Positions 16,819 to 26,247 of a stretch of DNA of 44,803 bases are shown one piece after another. The notes under the pieces are model-generated. The model saw nothing but the letters and a program-made list of their open reading frames with translations, ran no database searches and had not been told where the DNA came from. The translations under genes were made by a program, and so were the position numbers. The DNA lies in NCBI GenBank assembly GCA_947368535.1, contig CANBHY010000011.1, forward strand, positions 1-44,803, read 5' to 3'. The stretch is from an uncultured Clostridium sp. Lineage in GTDB: Bacteria > Bacillota > Clostridia > TANB77 > CAG-508. Positions within the stretch are counted from its first letter, which is position 1; each line of letters starts with the position of its first letter.

Positions 16819-17646
16819 ATGGGTATTAAACATTATAACGCATACACACCATCAAGAAGAAACATGACTTCATTAACATATGAAGAAGTTACTAAAAAAA
16901 GTCCTGAAAAATCATTATTAGCAAAAAAAGCTAAAAATGCAGGAAGAAATTCTTATGGTAGAATAACAGTACGTCACCAAGGTGGTGGACACAGACAAAA
17001 ATATAGAATAATTGATTTCAAAAGAAATAAAGAAGATATAGAAGCTACAGTAATAGGAATAGAATATGATCCTAATAGAAGCGCTAATATAGCTTTAATC
17101 GAATATAAAGATGGAGAAAGATCTTATATATTAGCACCACAAGGATTAACAGATGGAGATACTGTAGTAGCTGGTAAAAATGCTGATATCAAAGCTGGTA
17201 ACTGCTTACCAATCGAAAACATTCCAGTAGGTACATTAATTCACAATATAGAATTAAACCCTGGTCAAGGTGGAAAATTAGTTAGAAGTGCTGGACAATC
17301 AGCACAATTAATGGCTAAAGAAGGAACATATGCACACGTAAGACTTCCAAGTGGAGAAATGAGATTAGTATTAGCAAGATGTAGAGCTACAATCGGAGTT
17401 ATTGGAAACTCAGATCATGAAAATATTAAATTAGGTAAAGCTGGAAGAACAAGACATATGGGAATTAGACCAACAGTTAGAGGTTCTGTTATGAACCCAG
17501 TAGATCACCCTCATGGTGGTGGTGAAGGTAGAGCACCAGTAGGACACGCTGGACCACTTACTCCTTGGGGTAAACCAGCACTTGGATACAAAACAAGAAA
17601 GAAACATAAAACTACTGATAAGTTTATTGTTAAGAGACGTAAGTAG
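16819..17646 (+). CDS. rplB: 50S ribosomal protein L2
   Basis: The 275-residue protein shows [20 protein letters not shown] near the N-terminus and the conserved C-terminal [14 protein letters not shown], which holds the His near the peptidyl-transferase centre. It is full length. The ribosome binding site is GAAAGAGG. L2 is needed for subunit association and tRNA binding. Confidence 0.97.
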   Translation: MGIKHYNAYTPSRRNMTSLTYEEVTKKSPEKSLLAKKAKNAGRNSYGRITVRHQGGGHRQKYRIIDFKRNKEDIEATVIGIEYDPNRSANIALIEYKDGERSYILAPQGLTDGDTVVAGKNADIKAGNCLPIENIPVGTLIHNIELNPGQGGKLVRSAGQSAQLMAKEGTYAHVRLPSGEMRLVLARCRATIGVIGNSDHENIKLGKAGRTRHMGIRPTVRGSVMNPVDHPHGGGEGRAPVGHAGPLTPWGKPALGYKTRKKHKTTDKFIVKRRK

Positions 17647-17666
17647 AAGAAAGGAGAAAAAGTAAG

Positions 17667-17948
17667 ATGTCAAGATCAAGTAAAAAAGTACCATATGTAG
17701 CTCCAGAATTAATGAAAAGAATAGAAGCTATGAACGAAAGTGGTAAAAAAGAAGTATTAAAGACATGGTCAAGAGCTTCTACAATATATCCACAAATGGT
17801 TGGACACACAATAGCTGTTCATGATGGAAGAAAACATGTTCCAATTTATGTTTCAGAAGAAATGATTGGTCATAAATTAGGAGAATTTGCTCCTACAAGA
17901 ACATTTAAAGGTCATGCAGGAGATAAAACAACTAAAGTTAAGAAATAA
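17667..17948 (+). CDS. rpsS: 30S ribosomal protein S19
   Basis: A 93-residue S19: [20 protein letters not shown] at the start, [20 protein letters not shown] in the middle, and [16 protein letters not shown] at the end. It forms a 30S head complex with S13 and contacts A-site tRNA. AAAGGAG precedes the ATG, 20 nt after rplB. Confidence 0.97.
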   Translation: MSRSSKKVPYVAPELMKRIEAMNESGKKEVLKTWSRASTIYPQMVGHTIAVHDGRKHVPIYVSEEMIGHKLGEFAPTRTFKGHAGDKTTKVKK

Positions 17949-17989
17949 AATGATATAGAGACAAAACTAAAAAAGGAGGAAGATAAGTG

Positions 17990-18346
17990 ATGGAAGAGAA
18001 AATAGCCGTTCACGAAGCAAGAGCTTCATTAAATTATGCTAGAATCTCAGCTAGAAAAGTTAAGATAGTAGCAGATTTAATAAGAGGTAAAAAAGTAAGC
18101 GAAGCATTATCAATAGTAAAATTTGCTCCAAAAGCATCTGCTGAAGTAATTGAGAAATTATTAAAATCAGCAATTGCAAACGCTGAAAACAATCACTTTA
18201 TGAAAAGTGAAGACCTATATGTTGCAGAAATATATGCAAATCAAGGTCCTACACTAAAAAGAATAAGACCAGCTGCAAAAGGTTCAGCTGTAAGAATTAG
18301 AAAAAGAACAAGTCATATAACAATAGTTTTAAGAGAGGCTAAATAA
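17990..18346 (+). CDS. rplV: 50S ribosomal protein L22
   Basis: The ATG at 17990 lies 9 nt after AAGGAGGA; a GTG one codon earlier is an equal alternative. The 118 residues include [18 protein letters not shown] and the tunnel-lining hairpin [19 protein letters not shown] region ([19 protein letters not shown]). It is full length and typical. L22 contacts all domains of 23S rRNA and lines the exit tunnel. Confidence 0.96.
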   Translation: MEEKIAVHEARASLNYARISARKVKIVADLIRGKKVSEALSIVKFAPKASAEVIEKLLKSAIANAENNHFMKSEDLYVAEIYANQGPTLKRIRPAAKGSAVRIRKRTSHITIVLREAK

Positions 18347-18367
18347 AGAAAGGAGGATTCTCAAAAC

Positions 18368-19036
18368 ATGGGACAAAAAGTACATCCTAAGGGAATAAGA
18401 GTTGGTGTTATAAAAGATTGGGATTCAAAATGGTATGCAGATAGCAAAAACTTCAGCGATTACCTAGTTGAAGATTATAACATCCGTAAATTTGTAAAAA
18501 GTAAATTATTTATTAGTGGAATTTCAAAAATAGAAATTGAAAGAACTGCTAAATGCGTAAAAGTAAACGTATACACAGCTAAACCAGGATTAGTAATAGG
18601 AAAAGGTGGAAACTTAGCTGAAGAATTAAAAAATCAACTTCAAAAAATGATAGGTAAAGATGTAAATCTTAATATTGTTGAAGTTAAAAACATCGATCTA
18701 GATGCACAATTAGTTGCAGAAAATATATGTAACCAATTAGAAAGAAGAATTTCATTCAGAAGGGCCATGAAACAAGCTATGCAAAAAACAATGAAAGCTG
18801 GAGCTTTAGGTATTAAAACTGCAGTTTCAGGAAGATTAGGTGGAGCTGATATGGCTAGAACTGAATTTTATAAAGAAGGAACTATTCCTCTACAAACTTT
18901 AAGAGCTGACATAGAATACGGATTCTATGAAGCAAATACAACTTATGGAAAAATAGGTGTTAAAGTTTGGATATATAAAGGTGAAGTTCTTCCTGAAAAG
19001 AAAAATACTGTTAAAGCAGAAAGGGGAGAAGAATAA
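18368..19036 (+). CDS. rpsC: 30S ribosomal protein S3
   Basis: The 222-residue protein has a KH domain (about 60-110) with the core [17 protein letters not shown], and the C-terminal [12 protein letters not shown] and [17 protein letters not shown] motifs. S3 shapes the mRNA entry tunnel and has helicase activity with S4 and S5. Its stop overlaps the rplP start by one base. Confidence 0.97.
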   Translation: MGQKVHPKGIRVGVIKDWDSKWYADSKNFSDYLVEDYNIRKFVKSKLFISGISKIEIERTAKCVKVNVYTAKPGLVIGKGGNLAEELKNQLQKMIGKDVNLNIVEVKNIDLDAQLVAENICNQLERRISFRRAMKQAMQKTMKAGALGIKTAVSGRLGGADMARTEFYKEGTIPLQTLRADIEYGFYEANTTYGKIGVKVWIYKGEVLPEKKNTVKAERGEE

Positions 19037-19467
19037 TGCCAGTAATGCCAAAAAGAACAAAATACAGAAAAATGCAAAAAGGTAGAAATAGAGGTAGAGC
19101 TACTAGAGGGACAGTAGTAAATGAAGGAGAATACGGATTACAAGCATTAGAAGCTGGATTAATCACAGCAAATCAAATAGAAGCTGCCCGTGTTGCCTTA
19201 ACTCGTTCTACAAAAAGAGGTGGTAAAGTTTGGATTAAAATATTCCCAAACAAACCAATAACTAAAAAACCAGCAGAAACTCGTATGGGTAAAGGTAAAG
19301 GAGCTCCAGAATATTGGGTTGCACCAGTAAAACCAGGAAGAGTTATGTTTGAAATAGCAGGAGTTTCAGAAGAAGTAGCAAGAGAAGCATTAAGACTTGC
19401 ATCTCACAAACTACCAGTTAAAACTAAATTCCTAGTTAGAGAAAATGAAGTAGGCGGTGATGAATAA
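19036..19467 (+). CDS. rplP: 50S ribosomal protein L16
   Basis: The 143 residues show [20 protein letters not shown], then FGxxGLQALE-like [12 protein letters not shown], and [19 protein letters not shown]16 organises the A-site of the 50S. The start overlaps the rpsC stop, and the end overlaps the upstream part of the rpmC open frame. Confidence 0.97.
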   Translation: MPVMPKRTKYRKMQKGRNRGRATRGTVVNEGEYGLQALEAGLITANQIEAARVALTRSTKRGGKVWIKIFPNKPITKKPAETRMGKGKGAPEYWVAPVKPGRVMFEIAGVSEEVAREALRLASHKLPVKTKFLVRENEVGGDE

Positions 19468-19468
19468 G

Positions 19469-19672
19469 ATGAAGATAAATAAAATAAGAGAGATGTCTTC
19501 ACCAGAACTAAAAACAGAACTAAGCGAATTAAAATCAGAATTATTTAAATTAAGATTTAGCTTAGCAACAAATGGATTAGATAATCCAATGAAAATTAAA
19601 GAAGTGAAAAAAGACATCGCTAAAATAAACACAGTTTTAAAAGAGAGAGAATTGAAAGAAGAAAATAATTAG
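19469..19672 (+). CDS. rpmC: 50S ribosomal protein L29
   Basis: I chose the ATG at 19469 (67 residues), because the family starts with MKxxxIRE and GGTGAT lies about 9 nt upstream within the end of rplP. Frames from the GTG at 19457 or ATG at 19460 would add three or four residues. The two-helix protein has [20 protein letters not shown] and [18 protein letters not shown]. It lies at the tunnel exit with L23. Confidence 0.94.
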   Translation: MKINKIREMSSPELKTELSELKSELFKLRFSLATNGLDNPMKIKEVKKDIAKINTVLKERELKEENN

Positions 19673-19689
19673 AAAGGAGAAATCCAAGC

Positions 19690-19953
19690 ATGGAAGAGAG
19701 AAATCTTCGTAAAACATTAATTGGTATTGTTGATTCAAACAAAATGGATAAAACAATAGTTGTCAAAGTTGAAACAGCTGTTAGACATCCAATATACAAA
19801 AAAATCGTAAAAAGAACTTATAAATTAAAAGCTCATGATGAAGAAAATGTTTGTCAAATAGGAGATAAAGTTAAAGTAATGGAAACAAGACCTTTATCAA
19901 AAGATAAAAGATGGAGACTTGTAGAAGTTATGGAAAAAGCAGTAATAAAATAG
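19690..19953 (+). CDS. rpsQ: 30S ribosomal protein S17
   Basis: An 87-residue OB-fold protein with [33 protein letters not shown] and [17 protein letters not shown]. It is a primary 16S binder in the 30S body. AAAGGAG precedes the ATG. Confidence 0.96.
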   Translation: MEERNLRKTLIGIVDSNKMDKTIVVKVETAVRHPIYKKIVKRTYKLKAHDEENVCQIGDKVKVMETRPLSKDKRWRLVEVMEKAVIK

Positions 19954-19982
19954 AAATAAAATTTTAAGGAGGAAAACTGAAC

Positions 19983-20351
19983 ATGGTACAGCAACAAACA
20001 AAGTTAAAAGTAGCTGATAACACTGGTGCAAAAGAAATTATGTGTATCAGATGTTTAGGTGGATCACATAGAAAATATGCTGAAATAGGCGACATAATAA
20101 TTGCTTCTGTTAAAAGTGCTACACCTGGTGGTGTTGTAAAAAAAGGTGAAGTAGTTAGAGCTGTAGTTGTAAGAAGCAAAAAAGGTGTAAGAAGAGCTGA
20201 TGGATCATATTTAAAATTTGATGAAAATGCAGCTGTAATCATCCGTGAAGATGGTACACCAAGAGGAACTCGTATATTTGGGCCAGTAGCAAGAGAATTA
20301 AGAGAAAAAGATTATATGAAAATCTTATCACTAGCTCCAGAAGTTCTATAA
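19983..20351 (+). CDS. rplN: 50S ribosomal protein L14
   Basis: The 122-residue protein is fully typical: [20 protein letters not shown], then [20 protein letters not shown], and [18 protein letters not shown]14 forms part of the inter-subunit bridge and binds RsfS when ribosomes are silenced. AAGGAGG precedes it. Confidence 0.97.
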   Translation: MVQQQTKLKVADNTGAKEIMCIRCLGGSHRKYAEIGDIIIASVKSATPGGVVKKGEVVRAVVVRSKKGVRRADGSYLKFDENAAVIIREDGTPRGTRIFGPVARELREKDYMKILSLAPEVL

Positions 20352-20423
20352 ACAGGAGTAAAATCAATTAGAATAATTTATAAAAACGAGAAAACTTCGA
20401 AAGAAATAGAGGTGAAAATAATA

Positions 20424-20732
20424 ATGAAAATAAAAAAAGGCGACACTGTTGAAATATTATCAGGAAATGATAAAGGAAAACAAGGTGAAGTACTAGAAGT
20501 AATTCCAAAAGCTGAAAAAATACTTGTAAAAGGTGTAAACATCAGAAAAAAACATGTTAAACCTAGAAAACAAGGTGAAGAAGGTGGAATTATATCTACA
20601 GAATGTGCAATACCAAGTGGTAAAGCAAATGTAGTATGTCCAAAATGCAACAAAGCAACAAAAGTTGGATATACAGTTGAAAAAGATGAAAAAGTACGTG
20701 TTTGTAAAAAATGCGGAGCAAAATTAAAATAA
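20424..20732 (+). CDS. rplX: 50S ribosomal protein L24 with C-terminal zinc-ribbon-like Cys pairs
   Basis: The start is the ATG at 20424, preceded by GAGGTG 9 nt upstream; the GTG at 20412 lies in that site. The 102 residues hold a KOW motif (KKGDTVEILSGNDKGKQGEV) and a C-terminal region with two Cys pairs, CPKC and CKKC, as in many Firmicute L24 proteins, likely binding zinc. L24 starts 50S assembly. A gap of about 70 nt separates it from rplN. Confidence 0.95.
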   Translation: MKIKKGDTVEILSGNDKGKQGEVLEVIPKAEKILVKGVNIRKKHVKPRKQGEEGGIISTECAIPSGKANVVCPKCNKATKVGYTVEKDEKVRVCKKCGAKLK

Positions 20733-20757
20733 AAACGAAAGGAGGATTTGAATCCAA

Positions 20758-21297
20758 ATGGAACAATTAAAAGAAATTTATAAAAATGAAGTTATACCTG
20801 CAATGATGAAAAAATTTGAATATAAATCAGTTATGCAAGTTCCAAAATTAGATAAAATAGTTATAAATATTGGATTAGGAGATACAAAGGATAATCCAAA
20901 GGCTTTAGATAATGCAATAAATGATTTAAGCATTATAACAGGGCAAAAACCAGTTATAACAAAAGCTAAAAAATCAATTGCAGCTTTTAAATTAAGAGAA
21001 GGTGCTAAAATAGGATGCAAAGTTACATTAAGAGCTGGAAAAATGTATGATTTTGCATATAAATTCTTTAATGCAGCACTTCCAAGAGTTAGAGATTTTA
21101 GAGGAGTGTCAGCTAATTCATTTGATGGAAGAGGAAACTATTCAATAGGTATTAAAGAACAATTAATTTTCCCTGAAATCGAATATGACAAGATAGATAA
21201 AATAAGAGGTATGGATATTATATTCGTTACAACAGCTGAAACAGATGAAGAAGCAAAAGAATTATTATCATTATTAGGAATGCCTTTTAAAAACTAA
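20758..21297 (+). CDS. rplE: 50S ribosomal protein L5
   Basis: The 179-residue protein shows [40 protein letters not shown] and [20 protein letters not shown], all family hallmarks. L5 anchors 5S rRNA with L18 in the central protuberance. AAAGGAGG precedes it. Confidence 0.97.
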   Translation: MEQLKEIYKNEVIPAMMKKFEYKSVMQVPKLDKIVINIGLGDTKDNPKALDNAINDLSIITGQKPVITKAKKSIAAFKLREGAKIGCKVTLRAGKMYDFAYKFFNAALPRVRDFRGVSANSFDGRGNYSIGIKEQLIFPEIEYDKIDKIRGMDIIFVTTAETDEEAKELLSLLGMPFKN

Positions 21298-21322
21298 GTA
21301 AATAGATGAAAGGAGAAAAATA

Positions 21323-21508
21323 ATGGCTAAAAAATCATTAAAAGTAAAATGTGCCAGAGAACAAAAATATAAAACAAGAGAATATAATAGATGCAAAATT
21401 TGTGGAAGACCACACGCATACATTAGAAAATTTGGTATTTGCCGTGTTTGCTTTAGAGAATTAGCACACAAAGGTGAGATACCAGGTGTTAAGAAAGCAA
21501 GTTGGTAG
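21323..21508 (+). CDS. rpsN: 30S ribosomal protein S14, zinc-binding (type Z)
   Basis: The 61-residue protein is the short zinc-containing S14. Cys24, Cys27, Cys40 and Cys43 form a CX2C-X12-CX2C site, and the ending is PGVKKASW. Under zinc limitation many bacteria swap in a Cys-free paralogue, which is not present in this window. A MITE-like element follows directly after the stop. Confidence 0.97.
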   Translation: MAKKSLKVKCAREQKYKTREYNRCKICGRPHAYIRKFGICRVCFRELAHKGEIPGVKKASW

Positions 21509-21510
21509 AA

Positions 21511-21628
21511 TTTTAATAAAAAACTTCGTATTACTGCGTTAAACAGCGCTACGAAATTCCTCGATGTACACCAGTACACCTGCGGATTTCTCGCTTGTTT
21601 GCCTTGTACTACTCGTTTTTAATTAAAA
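21511..21628. repeat. MITE-like palindromic element between rpsN and rpsH
   Basis: The 118-bp element has 14-bp terminal inverted repeats, TTTTAATAAAAAAC (21511-21524) and its near-complement GTTTTTAATTAAAA (21615-21628, one mismatch). The core, CTTCGTATTACTGCG to GCCTTGTACTACTCG, is notably GC-richer than its surroundings and is itself an imperfect palindrome centred near 21570 (GTAC...GTAC). It would fold into one long imperfect hairpin. No ORF is present. Its character suggests a small non-autonomous mobile element or REP-like repeat inserted in an operon that is normally tightly packed. Confidence 0.6.
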
Positions 21629-21665
21629 TTTATATTAAAATAAAGAAGGAGGGTAAAAGAATAGT

Positions 21666-22064
21666 ATGAACACAACAGACCCAATAGCAGATATGTTAAC
21701 AAGAATAAGAAATGCTAATAGAAATAAATTCAAAACTGTTGATGTACCAGCATCAAATATGAAAATAGCTATAGCTCAAAATTTATTAGATGAAGGTTAT
21801 ATAAAAGCTTTTGAAGAAATCAAAAATGAAAATCAAGGAATCATAAGAATTACTTTAAAATATGATGAAAAAGGAAACAAAGTAATTTCTGGATTAAAAA
21901 GAATCAGTAGACCTGGTTTAAGAATATATGCATCAAAAGATGAATTACCACAAGTATTAAATGGACTAGGAACAGCTTTAATATCTACATCAAAAGGAAT
22001 TGTTACAGATAAAAAAGCTAGAGAATTAGGTATAGGTGGAGAAGTTTTAGCTTACATTTGGTAA
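21666..22064 (+). CDS. rpsH: 30S ribosomal protein S8
   Basis: The 132-residue protein has [20 protein letters not shown] at the start and the C-terminal [16 protein letters not shown] and [10 protein letters not shown]8 binds the central domain of 16S rRNA and represses spc operons in enterics. AGAAGGAGGG precedes the start, directly after the palindromic element. Confidence 0.97.
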   Translation: MNTTDPIADMLTRIRNANRNKFKTVDVPASNMKIAIAQNLLDEGYIKAFEEIKNENQGIIRITLKYDEKGNKVISGLKRISRPGLRIYASKDELPQVLNGLGTALISTSKGIVTDKKARELGIGGEVLAYIW

Positions 22065-22120
22065 TTAAAAAAATCCACGGCTAATCAAAAAGAAGTATTT
22101 AAAGAAGGAGGAAAACTCAA

Positions 22121-22660
22121 ATGTCAAGAATAGGAAATAAACCTATTACTGTTCCAGAAGGTGTAGAAGTAAAGTTAGACGGACAAAACATAACAGTTAA
22201 AGGACCAAAAGGAACATTAGAAAGAGAAATTCACAAAAATATGAAAGTAACTCTTGACAATAATGTTATTACAATTGCAAGACCAGATGATCAAAAAGAA
22301 AATAGAAGTTTACATGGTTTAACAAGAACATTAATTAATAACATGATTCAAGGTGTTAAAGAAGAATTTACAAGAAAATTAGAAGTTAATGGTGTTGGAT
22401 ATAGAGCACAAAAACAAGGTAAAAAATTAGTATTAACTTTAGGATATTCACATCCAGTTGAAATGGAAGAACCAGAAGGAATTACTTTTGAAGTGCCAAA
22501 TCCAAATGAAATAATTGTAAAAGGTATCGACAAAGAAAAAGTTGGTCAAACAGCAGCTGTTATAAGAACAAAAAGACCACCTGAAGTATATAGAGGTAAA
22601 GGTATTAAATATGCTGAAGAAGTTATTAGACGTAAAGAAGGTAAAGCTGGTAAAAAATAA
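22121..22660 (+). CDS. rplF: 50S ribosomal protein L6
   Basis: The 179-residue two-domain protein shows [20 protein letters not shown] and the C-terminal signature [21 protein letters not shown]6 sits near the factor-binding site by the sarcin-ricin loop. AAGGAGG precedes it. Confidence 0.97.
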   Translation: MSRIGNKPITVPEGVEVKLDGQNITVKGPKGTLEREIHKNMKVTLDNNVITIARPDDQKENRSLHGLTRTLINNMIQGVKEEFTRKLEVNGVGYRAQKQGKKLVLTLGYSHPVEMEEPEGITFEVPNPNEIIVKGIDKEKVGQTAAVIRTKRPPEVYRGKGIKYAEEVIRRKEGKAGKK

Positions 22661-22685
22661 TAAATAAAGAAAGGAGCTAAAAACA

Positions 22686-23045
22686 ATGGTTTCAAAAACA
22701 GATAGAAAAGCTGAAAGAACAAGAAGACATAAAAGAGTTCGTAATAAAATTTCTGGAACAGCAGAATGTCCAAGATTATGCGTATACAGAAGTAATTGCA
22801 ACATTTATGTTCAAGTTATAGATGATGATAAACAAGTAACACTTGTAAGCGCATCAACACTAGATAAAGAAGTAAAAACTAAAAAAGCAAATAAAGAAGC
22901 TGCAAAAGAAGTTGGAAAACTAATAGCTAAAAAAGCAGCAGCAAAGAAAATTACTACAGTTGTATTTGATAGAGGCGGATATATCTATCACGGTGTAGTA
23001 AAAGAAGTTGCAGAAGCAGCAAGAGAAGGTGGACTTCAATTTTAA
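22686..23045 (+). CDS. rplR: 50S ribosomal protein L18
   Basis: The 119-residue protein has [39 protein letters not shown], and [20 protein letters not shown] followed by AREGGLQF. L18 binds 5S rRNA together with L5. AAAGGAG precedes it. Confidence 0.97.
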   Translation: MVSKTDRKAERTRRHKRVRNKISGTAECPRLCVYRSNCNIYVQVIDDDKQVTLVSASTLDKEVKTKKANKEAAKEVGKLIAKKAAAKKITTVVFDRGGYIYHGVVKEVAEAAREGGLQF

Positions 23046-23069
23046 TAGAAAGGAGAAACAAAGAGTTTC

Positions 23070-23558
23070 ATGGAAGATAAATCTGTAGAATTAAAGGAAA
23101 AAGTAGTAGCTATAAACAGAGTTGCTAAAGTTGTTAAAGGTGGTAGAACTTTTAGATTTAGCGCTGTAGTTGTAGTTGGAGACGAACAAGGACGTGTTGG
23201 TGTTGGAAACGGTAAAGCATCAGAAGTTCCAGATGCAATCAAAAAAGCTATAGACGAAGCTAAAAAGAATTTAGTAGAAGTTCCAATCGTAGGAACAACT
23301 ATTCCTCATGAATTCGTAGGAGAATTTGGAGCTGCAAAAGTTATATTAAAACCAGGAGCAGAAGGTACTGGAGTTATAGCTGGTGGTAGCGTTAGACCAG
23401 TTTTAGAATTAGCTGGATATAGAGACATTAAAACTAAAGTTATTGGAACAAACAATCCAAGAAATGTTGTTTATGCTACAATCGAAGCTTTAAAGAACAT
23501 GAATACAATTCAAGAAGTTGCTAAAAAAAGAGGAAAAAAAGTTTCTGAAATTTTATAA
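23070..23558 (+). CDS. rpsE: 30S ribosomal protein S5
   Basis: The 162-residue protein has the double-stranded-RNA-binding-like domain ([19 protein letters not shown], then [18 protein letters not shown]) and a C-terminal ribosomal-fold domain ([20 protein letters not shown]). S5 acts in decoding accuracy and mRNA unwinding. In most bacteria rpmD (L30) would follow, but here 86 non-coding nt lead to rplO. Confidence 0.97.
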   Translation: MEDKSVELKEKVVAINRVAKVVKGGRTFRFSAVVVVGDEQGRVGVGNGKASEVPDAIKKAIDEAKKNLVEVPIVGTTIPHEFVGEFGAAKVILKPGAEGTGVIAGGSVRPVLELAGYRDIKTKVIGTNNPRNVVYATIEALKNMNTIQEVAKKRGKKVSEIL

Positions 23559-23644
23559 TAAAAAAATTTAAAAATACTAGTCAAAAATAAAAAAGTATGA
23601 TTAAATAAAAAAGTGAATTAAACACATAATAAGGAGGTGCGAAA

Positions 23645-24079
23645 ATGGAATTAGGTAATTTACAACCAGCAGTTAAAAAAGTAACAAGAACAAGAGTAGG
23701 ACGTGGTGTTGGTTCAGGACTTGGAAAAACTTCAGGAAAAGGACATAAAGGACAAAAAGCTAGATCTGGTGGAGGAGTTAGAAGAGGTTTTGAAGGAGGT
23801 CAAACACCTTTATATAGAAGATTACCAAAAAGAGGTTTTAAAAATATACATGCAAAAAATTATACAGAAGTAACATTAACAATGCTAAACAAAGCTGAAA
23901 GCACAGAAGTTACAGCTGAAAGTTTATTAAAAGAAGGCATAATTGGAAAAATCAATGATGGAATCGTTATTTTAGGAACAGGTTCAATTGAAAAATCAGT
24001 TACAGTAAAAGCTAAAAGATTTACAAAATCAGCTGCAGAAAAAATTGAAGCTGCAGGTGGAAAGATAGAGGTGGTATAA
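23645..24079 (+). CDS. rplO: 50S ribosomal protein L15
   Basis: The 144-residue protein shows the Gly-rich N-terminal arm [20 protein letters not shown] with [20 protein letters not shown], and a C-terminal globular domain ending in [10 protein letters not shown]15 threads its arm into 23S rRNA. AAGGAGGTG precedes the ATG. It is followed one base later by the secY start. Confidence 0.97.
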   Translation: MELGNLQPAVKKVTRTRVGRGVGSGLGKTSGKGHKGQKARSGGGVRRGFEGGQTPLYRRLPKRGFKNIHAKNYTEVTLTMLNKAESTEVTAESLLKEGIIGKINDGIVILGTGSIEKSVTVKAKRFTKSAAEKIEAAGGKIEVV

Positions 24080-24080
24080 G

Positions 24081-25406
24081 TTGTTTAAAACAATAAAAAA
24101 TGCTTTTAAAACACCAGAAGTTAGAAAAAAAATATTACTAACTTTATTACTTATAGTAGTATTTAGATTTGGATGCTGGATAGTAGTTCCAGGAGTTGAC
24201 TCAGCAGAACTTGCAAGCCAATTATCTAAATCTACAAATACACTAGCAGGATTAGTTAATACAATTTCCGGAGGAGCTTTTTCAAGATTATCAATATTTG
24301 CTATGTCAATAACACCATATATTACAGCATCAATTATTATACAATTATTAGCAATGATAATTCCTGCTTTAGAAAATTTAACTAAAGAAGGTGGAGAAGT
24401 AGGAAGAAGAAAAGTTAATTTCTATACAAAAATACTAACATTAGTATTAGCAGCTGTAGAAGCTACAGGAATTTACATCTCTTATTCAAAAAGCTATCCA
24501 GACATAATATTTAATCCAGGATTAAGAACAGCATTAATCTTTGTGCTTTCATTAGTTACTGGAACATCAATCCTAACATGGTTAGGTGATCAAATTACAA
24601 ATAAAGGTATTGGAAATGGAATATCTATGTTAATATTTGTAGGTATTGTATCAGGATTGCCAGATGCTGCAATTAATGTATTTAACTTAGGTTTCAATCC
24701 ATTTACAACAGTAAACTTCTTAATAGCTCTAGCAGTAATTATTGGAGCTGTTATCCTAATATCAGGAGTTGTATTTGTACAAGAAGCTGAACGTAAAATT
24801 CCAGTACAATATGCAAAAAAAGTTGTAGGAAGAAAAATGTATGGAGGACAAAACACTCACATTCCAATGAAACTTGTAATGGCTGGTGTTATGCCAATAA
24901 TATTTGCTTCATCATTTATGACATTTCCTGCAATGTTAATACAAATATTCTCACCATCATCAATTGGTAAAGGTGGATTTTTAGGAGGACTATATCAATT
25001 CTCAATAGCGACATCTACATCTGATGGAGTTGCTTTAGGATTTGTTATAGCAAATGCAGTTGTGTATTTATTATTAATCTTAGGATTTACATATTTCTAT
25101 ACATATGCAACATTCAATCCAGCAGAAGTTGCCAATACAATAAAACAAAATGGTGGATTTATACCAGGTATTAGAGCTGGTAAACCTACAAGTGATTATA
25201 TAGGAGCAGTACTTAGCAAATTAACATTATTTGGAGGATTCTTCTTAAGTGTAATTGCAGTTATACCAATGTTCATGAGATTTACATCACTAAATCTAGC
25301 ATTTGGAGGAACTGCTATACTAATCGTAGTAGGTGTTGCATTAGAATTTATGCAACAACTTGAATCACAATTATTAGTAAGACATTACAAAGGATTCTTA
25401 GAATAA
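24081..25406 (+). CDS. secY: Protein translocase subunit SecY
   Basis: The start is the TTG at 24081, one base after the rplO stop, with GAGGTGG upstream inside rplO. The 441 residues give the usual ten membrane helices. Seen motifs include MSITPYITASIIIQLLAMII (plug and TM2 area), VQEAERKIPVQYAKK in the cytoplasmic C4 loop, NPAEVANTIKQNGGFIPGIR in C5, and the ending LLVRHYKGFLE. SecY forms the Sec channel with SecE and SecG for secretion and membrane insertion. Confidence 0.97.
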   Translation: MFKTIKNAFKTPEVRKKILLTLLLIVVFRFGCWIVVPGVDSAELASQLSKSTNTLAGLVNTISGGAFSRLSIFAMSITPYITASIIIQLLAMIIPALENLTKEGGEVGRRKVNFYTKILTLVLAAVEATGIYISYSKSYPDIIFNPGLRTALIFVLSLVTGTSILTWLGDQITNKGIGNGISMLIFVGIVSGLPDAAINVFNLGFNPFTTVNFLIALAVIIGAVILISGVVFVQEAERKIPVQYAKKVVGRKMYGGQNTHIPMKLVMAGVMPIIFASSFMTFPAMLIQIFSPSSIGKGGFLGGLYQFSIATSTSDGVALGFVIANAVVYLLLILGFTYFYTYATFNPAEVANTIKQNGGFIPGIRAGKPTSDYIGAVLSKLTLFGGFFLSVIAVIPMFMRFTSLNLAFGGTAILIVVGVALEFMQQLESQLLVRHYKGFLE

Positions 25407-25411
25407 AATAA

Positions 25412-25554
25412 AATAGGGTGCTCAAAATTTTAAGGGCATCCTATTGATATGTATATTAAAGGCTTTTGATTTTAATAGAGAGATTATAGACAAAAGCCTT
25501 TAACATATATTATTTTCTAAGCATTATTAGAGTACAATGTTTAGAAAATAATAT
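25412..25554 (+). other. Three consecutive hairpins in the secY-adk gap
   Basis: Hairpin 1 pairs AATAGGGTGC (25412-25421) with GCATCCTATT (25436-25445) using one G-U pair. Hairpin 2 pairs TTAAAGGCTTTTG (25456-25468) perfectly with 25491-25503. Hairpin 3 pairs 19 nt (25507-25525) with 25536-25554 over a 10-nt loop, with one G-U pair. None is followed by a T run, so simple termination is unlikely. They occupy almost the whole 169-nt gap and may be an RNA-processing, attenuation or stability element inside the long operon. Confidence 0.55.
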
Positions 25555-25575
25555 GTGTAAAGAGAGGATGGTATT

Positions 25576-26232
25576 ATGGTAATTATTATGTTAGGAGCAC
25601 CTGGAACAGGTAAAGGAACAGTATCAGCAATATTAAAAGAAAGACTAGGAATAGCACATGTTTCAAGTGGAGATATTTTTAGAAAATATAGTAGTGAAGA
25701 CAGCGATTTAGGAAGAGAAATTAATTCTTATCTACAAAAAGGAAAATTAGTACCAGATGAATTAACAATTAAAATGATAAAAGAAAGACTAAATGAAAAA
25801 GACGTACAAAAAGGTGTAATCTTAGATGGATTTCCTAGAACAGAAGCACAAGCACAAGCACTAGACAATATGCTATCTGAAACAGGAAAAAAAGTAGATT
25901 TAGTTGTAGATTTAGACTCACCAAAACAAGAAATATTAGATAGAATAGTAACAAGAAGAATATGCCCAGATTGCAAAGCAGTATTTAATACAAAATTAAA
26001 TAAACCTAAAGTAGAAGGAATATGCGATAATTGTGGTGCAAAACTATATCAAAGAGAAGATGATACAGTAGAAAAAGTTGAAACAAGAATACAAGTATAT
26101 AAAAATGAAACAGCACCATTAGAAGAATATTATAAAAATGAAGGAAAACTATTCCAAATAGAAGTAACTGAAAAGACTGGTACAATGGCAAAAGAAGCTG
26201 CTGAAAAAGTAATGACAAAAATAAATGCATAG
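25576..26232 (+). CDS. adk: Adenylate kinase, zinc-type LID
   Basis: The 218-residue protein has the P-loop GAPGTGKGT (residues 7-15), SSGDIFR, GVILDGFPRTEAQAQAL, and a long LID domain with four Cys (CPDC and CDNC, about residues 130-152) that bind structural zinc, as in Gram-positive enzymes. It converts ATP plus AMP to two ADP. The start follows AGAGAGGA. Position 12 of the P-loop is Thr where most adenylate kinases have Ser or Ala, which is tolerated. Confidence 0.95.
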   Translation: MVIIMLGAPGTGKGTVSAILKERLGIAHVSSGDIFRKYSSEDSDLGREINSYLQKGKLVPDELTIKMIKERLNEKDVQKGVILDGFPRTEAQAQALDNMLSETGKKVDLVVDLDSPKQEILDRIVTRRICPDCKAVFNTKLNKPKVEGICDNCGAKLYQREDDTVEKVETRIQVYKNETAPLEEYYKNEGKLFQIEVTEKTGTMAKEAAEKVMTKINA

Positions 26233-26247
26233 ATAAAGGAGTAGAAA

